From an uncultured Clostridia bacterium (GTDB lineage: Bacteria > Bacillota > Clostridia > Oscillospirales > CAG-272): 13,570 nt of DNA. The notes beneath the pieces were generated by a model that was given only the letters and a program-made list of their open reading frames with translations, was not told the origin of the DNA and did not search any database. The stretch spans positions 1-13,570 of the forward strand of contig CAMFEL010000046.1 of the NCBI GenBank assembly GCA_945949385.1. The letters are read 5' to 3'. Both the position numbers and the translations under genes were made by a program. This document shows positions 5,208 to 12,083 of the stretch, piece by piece. Each line of letters opens with the position of its first letter. The stretch's first letter is position 1.

Positions 5208-7985
5208 TTATCTTGCCACTTCTTCCATAACATAGGCTTCGAGAATGTCGCCTTCTTTAATATCGTTGAACTTTTCAAGCCCGATACCGCACTCGTAGCC
5301 CTGCTGAACTTCCTTCACATCGTCCTTGAAACGGCGCAGGGAGGAAATCTTGTCCTCGAATACCACAATACCGTCGCGCACCACTCTTATCTGAGAGTTT
5401 CTGGTCACGGTACCGTCCTGAACATAGGAGCCGGCAATGGTACCCACATTGGGAACATGAATGGTCTGGCGCACCTGTGCGTGACCCATAAGCTTTTCCA
5501 CAAATTCGGGAGCAAGCATACCCTTCATTGCGGCGGTTATCTCCTCGATGCACTCATAGATGATGCGGTAGGTACGGATGTCCACGCTCTGTCTTTCGGC
5601 GGAATCAAGGGCACCCTTGTCGGGACGGACATTAAAGCCTACGATAATGGCGTTGGAAGCTGCAGCCAGCATAACATCGCCCTCGGTAATACCTCCCACG
5701 GCAGAGTGGATAACGCGGACGCGTACCTCGTCGTTGGAGATCTTCTCAAGAGACTGCTTTACTGCCTCGGCGCTTCCGCCTACATCTGCCTTTACGATGA
5801 TGTTAAGCTCCTGAACGCCCTCTTTGATCTGGGCAAACAAATCGTCCAGATTGACCTTGGCGTTGGCGCGGAATTCCTCTTCCTTTGCCTTGGTGCGGCG
5901 CTGCTGTGCAAGGGTACGCGCCATTCTCTCGTCCTCGACGGCGTTGAACTCGTCGCCTGCCAGAGGAACCTCTGCAAGACCGATGATCTCAACGGGAACG
6001 GAGGGACCTGCGGTTTTCAGGGTCTTGCCCTTGTCGTCGGTCATAGCTCTTACGCGTCCTACTGCGGTGCCGGCGATAACAATATCTCCGCTGTGGAGAG
6101 TACCGTTCTGCACCAGCACGGTAGCCACGGGACCGCGTCCCTTATCAAGCCTTGCCTCTATTACAATACCCTTTGCCCGTCTGTCGGGATTTGCTTTATA
6201 TTCCTTGACCTCTGCCACAAGCAGAACATTTTCCAAAAGGTCGTTTATACCCTGACCGGTAACTGCGGAAACGGGAACGCATATTACATCGCCGCCCCAT
6301 TCCTCGGGAACAAGGTTGTAATTGGTAAGCTCCGTCTTGACCGCCTCCGGGTTTGCCGCGGGTTTATCTATCTTGTTTATGGCAACAATGATTTCAACTC
6401 CTGCGGCTTTAGCGTGGTTGATTGCCTCTACTGTCTGAGGCATGATGCCGTCGTCGGCGGCAACCACCAGAATGGCAATATCCGTTGCCTGCGCGCCTCT
6501 GGCTCTCATGGCGGTAAACGCTTCGTGACCGGGGGTGTCAAGGAAGGTAATGTCCTTGCCGTTTATCTGCACGGTATACGCGCCGATGTGCTGTGTGATT
6601 CCGCCTGCCTCGCCCTTTGTAACGTTGGTGTGACGGATAGCGTCAAGCAGAGAGGTCTTACCGTGGTCGACGTGACCCATAACACATACGACGGGGGGAC
6701 GCTCTTTCAGGCTTTCTTCGGAGTCCTGCTCCTCATTGAACAGCTTTTCCTCGATGGTGACTACCACTTCCTTTGATACCACGGCGCCAAGCTCGTCGGC
6801 GATAAGATATGCGGTGTCGTAGTCGATTATCTGGTTGACCGTTACCATCATGCCCATCAACATAAGGCGCTTAACCACCTCTGCGGCGGTCACCTTCAGG
6901 CGGCTTGCCAGCTCGCCCACGGAAATCTCGTCGGGAATGGACACCTTAAGCGGCTGCTGTTTTACCTTCATAGCCTCCTGCTTACGCAGTCTGTCCATTG
7001 CCGCGCTTTCCTTGTTGCGTCCTTTGGCGGAGCGCATATTTGTATTCTGCTTTTTCAGCTTCTGCTTGTTGGAAGCGTTTTCAGCTCTGTTGTCCGTAAC
7101 AAAGCTGTCAAGGCGCTCGTCATATTTGGAAAGGTCAACGGAGGCGGAACGGGTGTCCACCACTCTGGTGGCTCCGGTGCGCTTTCTTTCGTTGCCCTGC
7201 GCCTGAACTTTCTTTTTGCCCATAGTGGACTGATCGGGAGTGAAGCTCCGGTCCTGCCCCTGGACGCGGGAGGTCTTCTGCTCGTATGCCTGCTGTATAC
7301 GGCCCTTTACGCTCTGAGACGCCTTTTTGGTGTCAGGGCGTGCCGCAGCCTCGCCGGCAGCGGCTTTCTTTTCTGTCTTGTCCGAAGCAGGCTTTGCCGC
7401 ACCTGAGGCGGTCTGAGAGTCCTGATTCTGGCGCTTGAACTCGGCGCGTGCGGCGTCGGTTCTTGCACGGCTGTCAACGGCTCTCTGTTCTTTCTGCTTT
7501 GCACGGGCAGCGCTGTCCGCCTTAGCCTTTGCTTCCGCTTCGGCTCTTGCACGTGCGGCGGCTGCGGCCTTGAGAAGAGCTGCGTCCTTAGCCGCGGCTC
7601 TTGCCTCTGCCTCCGCCTTTGCTTTTGCCTCTGCTTCGGCTTTAGCCTTTGCCTGTGCTTCTGCCTTTGCCTTCGCCTCGGCGGCGGCTTTTGCCTCTGC
7701 CTCTGCCTTTTCCCGCGCCGCTTTCTTTTCCGCAGCTATGGCGGCAGCCTTAGAGGGTCTGACAGTCGGTATTTTTGTTTTGCCGTGCAGATAGCCGTCA
7801 ACATCGGTTATCTGGTTCTCCTTCGTCAAAGCGTCAAAGAACATGTTGAATTCGTCGGGCTCCAGAAGCGTCATAGTCTTCTTCGTTCCCAGTCCCTCCT
7901 CCTCCAACTTTGTGATAATATCTTTGGCTTTGATGCCAAGATCCTTTGCAAGCTGGTTAATACGGAACATCGGGGCTTGTGCCAT
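5208..7985 (-). CDS. infB: Translation initiation factor IF-2
   Basis: A 925-residue IF-2, the GTPase that places initiator fMet-tRNA on the 30S subunit and promotes 50S joining. An N-terminal IF2_N domain (about 5-55) is followed by an Ala/Lys/Glu-rich low-complexity stretch (about 80-168) and a charged, disordered linker to ~340. A second IF2_N domain lies near 347-398. The GTPase domain has G1 GHVDHGKTS (437-445), G3 DTPGH (483-487), G4 NKID (537-540) and G5 SAV (573-575). Domains II, III and the tRNA-binding C-terminal domain complete the protein to EEVAR. All motifs are intact. The ATG at 7983-7985 has AAAAGG eight bases upstream. It is last in the rimP-nusA-rnpM-ylxQ-infB operon; rbfA, which usually follows, is absent. 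Confidence 0.98.
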   Translation of the reverse strand: MAQAPMFRINQLAKDLGIKAKDIITKLEEEGLGTKKTMTLLEPDEFNMFFDALTKENQITDVDGYLHGKTKIPTVRPSKAAAIAAEKKAAREKAEAEAKAAAEAKAKAEAQAKAKAEAEAKAKAEAEARAAAKDAALLKAAAAARARAEAEAKAKADSAARAKQKEQRAVDSRARTDAARAEFKRQNQDSQTASGAAKPASDKTEKKAAAGEAAARPDTKKASQSVKGRIQQAYEQKTSRVQGQDRSFTPDQSTMGKKKVQAQGNERKRTGATRVVDTRSASVDLSKYDERLDSFVTDNRAENASNKQKLKKQNTNMRSAKGRNKESAAMDRLRKQEAMKVKQQPLKVSIPDEISVGELASRLKVTAAEVVKRLMLMGMMVTVNQIIDYDTAYLIADELGAVVSKEVVVTIEEKLFNEEQDSEESLKERPPVVCVMGHVDHGKTSLLDAIRHTNVTKGEAGGITQHIGAYTVQINGKDITFLDTPGHEAFTAMRARGAQATDIAILVVAADDGIMPQTVEAINHAKAAGVEIIVAINKIDKPAANPEAVKTELTNYNLVPEEWGGDVICVPVSAVTGQGINDLLENVLLVAEVKEYKANPDRRAKGIVIEARLDKGRGPVATVLVQNGTLHSGDIVIAGTAVGRVRAMTDDKGKTLKTAGPSVPVEIIGLAEVPLAGDEFNAVEDERMARTLAQQRRTKAKEEEFRANAKVNLDDLFAQIKEGVQELNIIVKADVGGSAEAVKQSLEKISNDEVRVRVIHSAVGGITEGDVMLAAASNAIIVGFNVRPDKGALDSAERQSVDIRTYRIIYECIEEITAAMKGMLAPEFVEKLMGHAQVRQTIHVPNVGTIAGSYVQDGTVTRNSQIRVVRDGIVVFEDKISSLRRFKDDVKEVQQGYECGIGLEKFNDIKEGDILEAYVMEEVAR

Positions 7986-7999
7986 ATTGTCTTACCTTT

Positions 8000-8013
8000 T
8001 CCCCCGTCGGGGA
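8000..8013 (-). other. Small GC hairpin before the infB ribosome binding site
   Basis: A five-base GC-rich stem (8000-8004 with 8009-8013) lies in the 63-base gap between ylxQ and infB. On the minus strand its 3' arm runs into the AAAAGG ribosome binding site of infB. It may affect infB translation or mRNA processing; it is short and could be incidental. Confidence 0.4.
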
Positions 8014-8048
8014 TCCTTTCCTGTCAGATTACTGCTGAAAAACATTGT

Positions 8049-8363
8049 TTACTGCTGTGCGTATTTTATTATCTCTTTTGCAAGAGAGGGTTCGGTGACG
8101 GCAACTGCCGCGCAGGGAGATACTTTTCCGCACCGCTTTGCAAGCGCTTCCATATCTATCGGAAGCTTTATGAGAGCGGTGCCGTAAAAGGCGCATTTGT
8201 CGCCTATCTGCTTTACCGTGCGCTTTGAAGCATCGGAAGAAAGTAGCACGCATATGCCGCTCTTTCGGCGTCGCACCTCACCGAGCACCTGCTCGGTGCC
8301 GAAAACTGCGTTTCTGCCTGCGGCCGCAAGTGAAGCATAGCTCAGAATTTTGTCAACTTCCAT
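8049..8363 (-). CDS. ylxQ: L7Ae/L30e-family ribosomal-type RNA-binding protein (YlxQ)
   Basis: A 104-residue protein of the L7Ae/L30e/S12e/Gadd45 superfamily, small alpha-beta proteins that typically bind kink-turn RNA. The sequence shows the family layout: an N-terminal helix, AAGRNAVFGTEQVLGEVRRRK (around 14-34), then a CVLLSSDAS strand and the TALIKLPIDMEALAKRCGK segment. Length matches Bacillus YlxQ. The ATG at 8361-8363 lies four bases after the rnpM stop, so translation is probably coupled. It sits between rnpM and infB exactly as in other Firmicutes. Function in translation or ribosome-associated RNA binding is inferred from family and context; a specific RNA target is not visible. Confidence 0.9.
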   Translation of the reverse strand: MEVDKILSYASLAAAGRNAVFGTEQVLGEVRRRKSGICVLLSSDASKRTVKQIGDKCAFYGTALIKLPIDMEALAKRCGKVSPCAAVAVTEPSLAKEIIKYAQQ

Positions 8364-8367
8364 AGCT

Positions 8368-8697
8368 TCAGTCCGCCCTCTTTGCCGCGGCTTTTTCCGC
8401 TTCTTCCTTTTCGCAGAGGGCGATTTTCTCCTCCAGTGCAGAGAGCACCTCGTCGGGGATATTTACCTCCAGCGCCGTTTTGAAGCGGTTCTGCTTTCTC
8501 GCCTTTTTGAAGCAGGCTGTCTTTTTACACACATATGCGCCGCGTCCGCCCGCTTTGCCGGTAAAGTCAAGAGACACCGTACCGTCGGGGCCTCTCACCA
8601 CGCGGATAAGCTCCTTTTTCGGGAACGATTCGCCGCAGCCTGTGCAGCGGCGCAGAGGTATTTTTCTCGGTTTTGCCGATTTTCCGTTTCCCGTCAT
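8368..8697 (-). CDS. rnpM: YlxR/RnpM family RNA-binding protein (DUF448)
   Basis: A 109-residue DUF448/YlxR protein. Hallmarks are RRCTGCGESFPKKELIRVVR (about 16-35) and GGRGAYVC (50-57). Cys18, Cys21, Cys57 and Cys62 are present. In Bacillus subtilis the homologue has been reported to bind RNase P RNA and modulate its activity (name RnpM); older literature calls it YlxR, a nucleoid-associated regulator. The C-terminal 30 residues are Glu/Ala/Lys-rich and longer than in compact homologues. The ATG at 8695-8697 is preceded by AAAGG and TAAGG sites. It lies between nusA (48 bases upstream, with a hairpin in the gap) and ylxQ (four bases downstream), the standard order. Confidence 0.92.
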   Translation of the reverse strand: MTGNGKSAKPRKIPLRRCTGCGESFPKKELIRVVRGPDGTVSLDFTGKAGGRGAYVCKKTACFKKARKQNRFKTALEVNIPDEVLSALEEKIALCEKEEAEKAAAKRAD

Positions 8698-8715
8698 ACC
8701 TTACGGTCCTTTCCG

Positions 8716-8737
8716 AATGCTTCCGTCGGGAAGCATT
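8716..8737 (-). other. Intercistronic hairpin between nusA and rnpM
   Basis: A perfect nine-base stem (8716-8724 with 8729-8737) with a four-base loop occupies most of the 48-base gap between nusA and rnpM. On the minus strand no T-run follows, so it is not a classic terminator. It could be an RNA-processing or stability element separating nusA from the downstream genes. Confidence 0.65.
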
Positions 8738-8745
8738 TTATATGT

Positions 8746-9771
8746 TTATCTTCCTTTTATATCTATCTTACAGCCTGTAAGTCTTGCGGCAAGACGGGCG
8801 TTCTGCCCCTCCTTGCCGATTGCAAGAGAAAGCTGATCGTTTGCCACAGTCACGGAGGCGACTCTGTCGCTTTCCATCTCAACGCTGAGAACCTCTGCGG
8901 GGGACAGAGCCGCCGCTATAAAGTCCTCGGGAATTTCGGAATACTCCACAACGTCTATCTTTTCGCCTCTCAGCTCGTCGACTATATCGGCGATACGGCG
9001 ACCCCTTTCACCTATGCAGGCTCCCACGGGGTCAACGCTTTCTTCTCTTGAATATACGGCGATCTTAGTGCGGCTGCCCGCTTCTCTCGCAACGCTGTGT
9101 ATCATAACGATGCCGTCCGCTATCTCGGGTATTTCCGTTTCAAACAGCCTCTTTACCAGATTGGGATGAGTTCTGGAAAGTGTCACAACGGGGCCCGACT
9201 GACTGTCCCTGCGCACCTCGGTAACGAATACCTTAATGCGGTCGCCCACCTCAAAGCTCTCGCCGGGGATCTGCTCGTCTGCGCTGAGAACTGCCTCACT
9301 TGTGCCGGTGTCGATAACAATGTCGCCGGAGGAATCTGCGGTTTTGGTAACCACAGCGGTGATGACCTCCTCACGCTTTTTCTCGTATTCTCTTATCATA
9401 CTGCTGCGCTCGGCCTCGCGTATGCCCTGTATAATGACCTGCTTCGCGGTCTGTGCGCTGAGTCTGCCGAAGGCCTTTGTCTTGACCTCAGTTTCAAGCA
9501 TACCGCCCGGTACGCTGCGCCTGTTCTGCGCCTTTGCGTCCTCAAGGGAGATCTGTGTGGCGGGATCCTCCACGGTTTCAACTATCTCCTTGCACTCGTA
9601 TACCTTAACGTCCTTTTTCTCGGGGTCGATGACTACACGGACATTTGACTTTCCGTATTCCTTTTTGAAGGCGCTTATAAGAGCCGCCTCCACCTTTTCG
9701 ATCATATAGTCCTTCGGAATGCCCTTCGTCTGCTCAAGAAGGTCAAGGGCGTTGAAGAATTCTGCGTTCAT
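8746..9771 (-). CDS. nusA: Transcription termination/antitermination factor NusA
   Basis: A 341-residue NusA, the RNA-polymerase-bound factor that stimulates pausing, hairpin-dependent termination and antitermination complexes. The N-terminal RNAP-binding domain spans about 1-130 (opening NAEFFNALDLLEQTKGI), the S1 domain about 135-200, KH1 about 230-280 with DPVGACIGERGRRI (248-260), and KH2 about 300-341 with LSLAIGKEGQNARLAA (314-329). It stops after KH2 and lacks the C-terminal acidic repeats of E. coli NusA, normal for Firmicutes. The ATG at 9769-9771 is 42 bases after the rimP stop, with GGA nine bases upstream. It is second in the operon; the leader hairpin upstream of rimP may allow feedback by NusA, which is inference. 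Confidence 0.98.
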   Translation of the reverse strand: MNAEFFNALDLLEQTKGIPKDYMIEKVEAALISAFKKEYGKSNVRVVIDPEKKDVKVYECKEIVETVEDPATQISLEDAKAQNRRSVPGGMLETEVKTKAFGRLSAQTAKQVIIQGIREAERSSMIREYEKKREEVITAVVTKTADSSGDIVIDTGTSEAVLSADEQIPGESFEVGDRIKVFVTEVRRDSQSGPVVTLSRTHPNLVKRLFETEIPEIADGIVMIHSVAREAGSRTKIAVYSREESVDPVGACIGERGRRIADIVDELRGEKIDVVEYSEIPEDFIAAALSPAEVLSVEMESDRVASVTVANDQLSLAIGKEGQNARLAARLTGCKIDIKGR

Positions 9772-9813
9772 TTTACAGTTTCCAGCCTTTCTCAGTATAT
9801 AGTGATTTGATTA

Positions 9814-10281
9814 TTACCATTCAAATACGGTGGACACCTTTGCCACAGCGCTTCTGGGAAGCACGGTGTCGGAGCCGTTTTCCGTTACGGTTATGCTGTC
9901 TCTGTCAGCCGCCGAAAGCGTGCCGGTAAGCTGCTTCCTGCCGTCAAGGGGCGCATACAGCCTGACTTCAACGACATCTCCAATACATGCGTCGAAATGC
10001 TCCGGGCGGGTCAGTACGCGCTCCACTCCGGGGGAGGACACCTCCAGCCGGTACGACACCTCAATGGGGTCTGCCTCGTCGATTATGGGATCGATTGCGC
10101 GTGACACCTTTTCGCAGTCCTCGATGCCGATACCTTCGGGCGAATCGATGGTAATGCGCAGTATCATATCCGCCCCCTCCTTGACATATTCCACATCCCA
10201 CAGCATATAGCCGAGAGAAGTCACGGTGGGCTCAATAAGCTCGCGGACGGAAGCCGCAATGTTTTTCTTCTGCTTTTCCAT
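9814..10281 (-). CDS. rimP: Ribosome maturation factor RimP
   Basis: A 155-residue RimP, needed for 30S subunit maturation. It shows GYMLWDVEYVKEG (24-36), the DCEKVSRAIDP helix and the signature LEVSSPGVERVL (79-90), followed by the C-terminal SH3-like domain. Start choice: the ATG at 10279-10281 has AAAGG six bases upstream and begins exactly where the family does. The frame stays open to an ATG at 10362, but the extra 27 residues would cover the leader hairpin, have no ribosome binding site and do not resemble RimP. It is the first gene of the nusA-infB operon, about 100 bases after a strong promoter. Confidence 0.96.
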   Translation of the reverse strand: MEKQKKNIAASVRELIEPTVTSLGYMLWDVEYVKEGADMILRITIDSPEGIGIEDCEKVSRAIDPIIDEADPIEVSYRLEVSSPGVERVLTRPEHFDACIGDVVEVRLYAPLDGRKQLTGTLSAADRDSITVTENGSDTVLPRSAVAKVSTVFEW

Positions 10282-10307
10282 AGGTAGCCTTTCTTCAGGT
10301 AGCCTTT
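10282..10307 (-). repeat. Duplicated rimP ribosome-binding-site segment
   Basis: The 11-mer AGGTAGCCTTT occurs at 10282-10292 and again at 10297-10307, a tandem period of 15 bases. On the coding strand this doubles the AAAGGCTACCT segment whose 3' copy is the rimP Shine-Dalgarno. The upstream copy is a possible standby site or a simple duplication. Confidence 0.7.
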
Positions 10308-10335
10308 TTGCACCTTGGGTGCTTTTCATAAAACA

Positions 10336-10359
10336 GAGAGTGGGCGAAAACCCACTCTC
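10336..10359 (-). promoter_or_regulatory. Leader hairpin of the rimP-nusA operon
   Basis: A perfect nine-base stem (10336-10344 with 10351-10359) with a six-base loop lies just inside the predicted transcript, about 25 bases from its 5' end. On the minus strand it is followed by TGTTTTATG, a weak U-rich tail. It could be an attenuator or NusA-responsive pause site, or a 5' stabilising hairpin. A second short stem (10310-10314 with 10318-10322) follows. Confidence 0.6.
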
Positions 10360-10388
10360 CATCTACTACTTACTATTACATCGTATGA

Positions 10389-10417
10389 ATTATATCATAA
10401 CGCATTCGGGATTGCAA
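10389..10417 (-). promoter_or_regulatory. Extended -10 promoter of the rimP-nusA-infB operon
   Basis: Minus strand: -35 TTGCAA (complement of 10412-10417), 17-base spacer, perfect TATAAT (complement of 10389-10394) preceded by TG in the extended -10 position. A/T runs at 10421-10440 lie just upstream and may act as an UP element. The predicted start is near 10382, giving a ~100-base leader. Confidence 0.85.
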
Positions 10418-10472
10418 TAGTTTTTTGCAAAAAATTTTTTTGTGCCGCGCTTTCATGGCCGGCGGCGGTGTT

Positions 10473-10808
10473 TTATCCCGCGTCTTTGTCGGTTTCGCCT
10501 GCCGTTTTGCCGTCAGCAGGACCCGGAACCCTGCCGTCGGCTGAACCGTCGGAATTTCCTCCGGCATAGCCTGCGTCATTGCCCGGCTCGGCTGACGCCG
10601 CGCTTTCCGCTTTTTTCGGCATATTGAGAACGGCGGCAATACCTGCCGCGACTGAGGAGACCGCAAGTCCCATCAGCGCCGTGCGCAGAACATGAATATC
10701 CTCGCCGCCCGTGGACACGGCGTACACCAGGTGTGCCGCAAGATACGCCGCCGCGGCTTCCGCAAAGGTTCTGAGGGCGCGCTTTATACATTCGCCCCAT
10801 TTTTTCAC
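10473..10808 (-). CDS. Phage r1t-type holin-like membrane protein
   Basis: A 111-residue small membrane protein. The opening KKWGECIKRALRTFAEAAAAY followed by a second hydrophobic segment (TALMGLAVSSVAAGIAAVLN) matches the layout of r1t-type phage holins, which have a W..iRAlkT start, a polar turn with Asp/Glu, and a second helix. Holins form membrane lesions that release endolysin. The last ~45 residues are a Gly/Ala/Asp-rich tail with no recognised domain, longer than usual. The GTG start at 10806-10808 is fixed by a near-perfect AAGGAGGTGA (10814-10823) five bases upstream; the frame extends further but overlaps the upstream gene. It follows the 84-residue coiled-coil gene. No endolysin lies in the window, so a prophage remnant or domesticated pair is possible. 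Family call by pattern, not search. Confidence 0.7.
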   Translation of the reverse strand: MKKWGECIKRALRTFAEAAAAYLAAHLVYAVSTGGEDIHVLRTALMGLAVSSVAAGIAAVLNMPKKAESAASAEPGNDAGYAGGNSDGSADGRVPGPADGKTAGETDKDAG

Positions 10809-10840
10809 TTTTCTCACCTCCTTCTTAAAATCGGATTTCT

Positions 10841-11095
10841 CTATTTTTCTTTTCCGCGATATTCCTCCAGGATCCGCTCCACCTCGCTGCATTTGTCCCA
10901 CAGCTCCGCGATACCGGCGAACATTTCCTCATGCTCCCTGTCATTGTCGCTTGCAAAGGAATTCAGGGTGGAATTGAGTATTTCTACGGAGCAGTTCAGC
11001 TTTGTAAGGGTTTTTGAAAGCTCATAGATGATTTTGCCTATGGCAATACCCGCTCCCACCAGGGCGATAATGCCGGCAACAATTTCCCAAGTCAT
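10841..11095 (-). CDS. Small membrane-anchored coiled-coil protein (phage lysis-module type)
   Basis: An 84-residue protein. Residues 3-24 form one hydrophobic segment (IVAGIIALVGAGIAIGKII). The rest is charged and helical (about 26-84), likely coiled coil, ending in EEYRGKEK. Proteins of this shape sit beside holins in Firmicutes phages and resemble XhlA-type haemolysin-enhancer proteins in architecture; I cannot assign a named family. The ATG at 11093-11095 has AAAGGA six bases upstream. The frame is open far upstream, but that part lies opposite the oxidoreductase gene and is rejected. It forms a two-gene unit with the holin-like gene, 32 bases apart. A TATAAT (complement of 11148-11153) could serve as its -10. 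Confidence 0.7.
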   Translation of the reverse strand: MTWEIVAGIIALVGAGIAIGKIIYELSKTLTKLNCSVEILNSTLNSFASDNDREHEEMFAGIAELWDKCSEVERILEEYRGKEK

Positions 11096-11147
11096 AGGCC
11101 GTCCTTTCTTTTTTGTTTTCTTTTTCGGTGTATTCCGGGGCAAAATC

Positions 11148-11153
11148 ATTATA
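11148..11153 (-). promoter_or_regulatory. Possible -10 box for the holin-like pair
   Basis: A perfect TATAAT on the minus strand 52 bases ahead of the 84-residue gene. No good -35 hexamer is found 16-18 bases upstream. It lies in the 186-base divergent region between the minus-strand pair and the plus-strand oxidoreductase gene. Confidence 0.35.
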
Positions 11154-11194
11154 CGGCGCATTCTCTTTCCCGTCTCCCCGAAGGGTCGAGGCGG

Positions 11195-11223
11195 TTGACA
11201 AAGCGCCTTTCCGTTGTTATTAT
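11195..11223 (+). promoter_or_regulatory. Consensus promoter of the SDR-SLOG operon
   Basis: A perfect TTGACA (11195-11200), exactly 17 bases, then TATTAT (11218-11223). It lies 58 bases before the SDR start codon with no other gene between, and should drive the SDR and the following YpsA/SLOG gene. Confidence 0.82.
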
Positions 11224-11281
11224 ATAGATGTTGGAATATATTTGTGCCGCAAGGCTCTGATTGAGAGGACGAATAAGAAAA

Positions 11282-12064
11282 ATGGCAAAGAAAACAGCGG
11301 TGATAACGGGCGCATCCGGAGGTATAGGAAAACGGTTTGCCGAAACAGTTGAGCGAGCAGGCAGCTTTGACGAAGTATGGGTCATAGCGCGCCGCCCCGA
11401 AAGACTTGAGGTGCTGAAGAACATGGTGCCCTTTCCCGTAAGAGTCCTGGCGCTTGACCTTACAGACCGCGCAAGCTTTGATACATACGCCGCCTTGCTT
11501 GAAAGCGAGCAGCCGGAGGTGGGCGTGCTTATAAATTGCAGCGGCTTCGGTAAATTCTGTGCCACGACGGATGTTCCCCTTTCGGAAAACCTGAATATGG
11601 TAGACCTTAACTGTCAGGCCCTTATGGCAATGTGCCAGCTTACCCTGCCTTATATGAAAAGCGGCGGGCATATAATCAACATTGCCTCCGTAGCAGCCTA
11701 TCAGCCTATTCCGTATATAAATGTGTACGCGGCGTCGAAAGCCTTTGTGCTCAGCTATTCCAGAGCACTTGCAAGAGAAGTGAAGAAAAGCGGAGTTTCC
11801 GTCTGCGCCGTCTGTCCTTTCTGGACAAAAACAGAGTTTTTCAACCGCTCCGTGGTGACGGACAAAAACGGCGGTACCGTGGTCAAAAAATATGTTGCCA
11901 TGTATACCCCCGAGCAGATAGTTGACCGGGCATGGCGCGACGCTCTCAGCGGGCGGGATATGAGCCGTTACGGCTTCAAGGCAATAGCTCAGGGAATCCT
12001 CACTAAGCTGCTGCCTCACAGTCTGGTAATGAACGTATGGCAAAGCCAGCAGAAACTGAAATAA
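11282..12064 (+). CDS. Short-chain dehydrogenase/reductase (SDR family)
   Basis: A 260-residue classical SDR, an NAD(P)-dependent oxidoreductase. Visible motifs are TGASGGIG (9-16, cofactor loop), NCSG (85-88, in place of NNAG), Asn110, catalytic Ser136, and YAASK with Tyr149 and Lys153, so the full Asn-Ser-Tyr-Lys tetrad is present. Arg37-Arg38 after the second strand suggest NADPH preference. The cofactor-binding CPFWTKTEF segment replaces the usual PG motif. The C-terminal ~60 residues are basic and hydrophobic, as in membrane-associated SDRs, but the substrate is unknown. The ATG at 11282 has AGAGGA 12 bases upstream; an in-frame TTG at 11261 is less likely. It is followed 19 bases later by the SLOG gene. 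Confidence 0.93.
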   Translation: MAKKTAVITGASGGIGKRFAETVERAGSFDEVWVIARRPERLEVLKNMVPFPVRVLALDLTDRASFDTYAALLESEQPEVGVLINCSGFGKFCATTDVPLSENLNMVDLNCQALMAMCQLTLPYMKSGGHIINIASVAAYQPIPYINVYAASKAFVLSYSRALAREVKKSGVSVCAVCPFWTKTEFFNRSVVTDKNGGTVVKKYVAMYTPEQIVDRAWRDALSGRDMSRYGFKAIAQGILTKLLPHSLVMNVWQSQQKLK

Positions 12065-12083
12065 ATACAGCAGGAGTGACACC

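Noticed and set aside
5457..6776. 439-codon plus-strand open frame
   Set aside because: It is the complement of the IF-2 GTPase region and is low in charged residues; it is a shadow of infB codon usage.
7482..7748. Repeat array resembling a CRISPR or satellite
   Set aside because: The periodicity is codon-level GCN/AAR repetition encoding the Ala/Lys/Glu linker of IF-2, with no conserved repeat-spacer structure.
10282..10362. 27-residue N-terminal extension of RimP
   Set aside because: No ribosome binding site at the 10362 ATG, it covers the leader hairpin, and RimP homologues begin at the downstream ATG.
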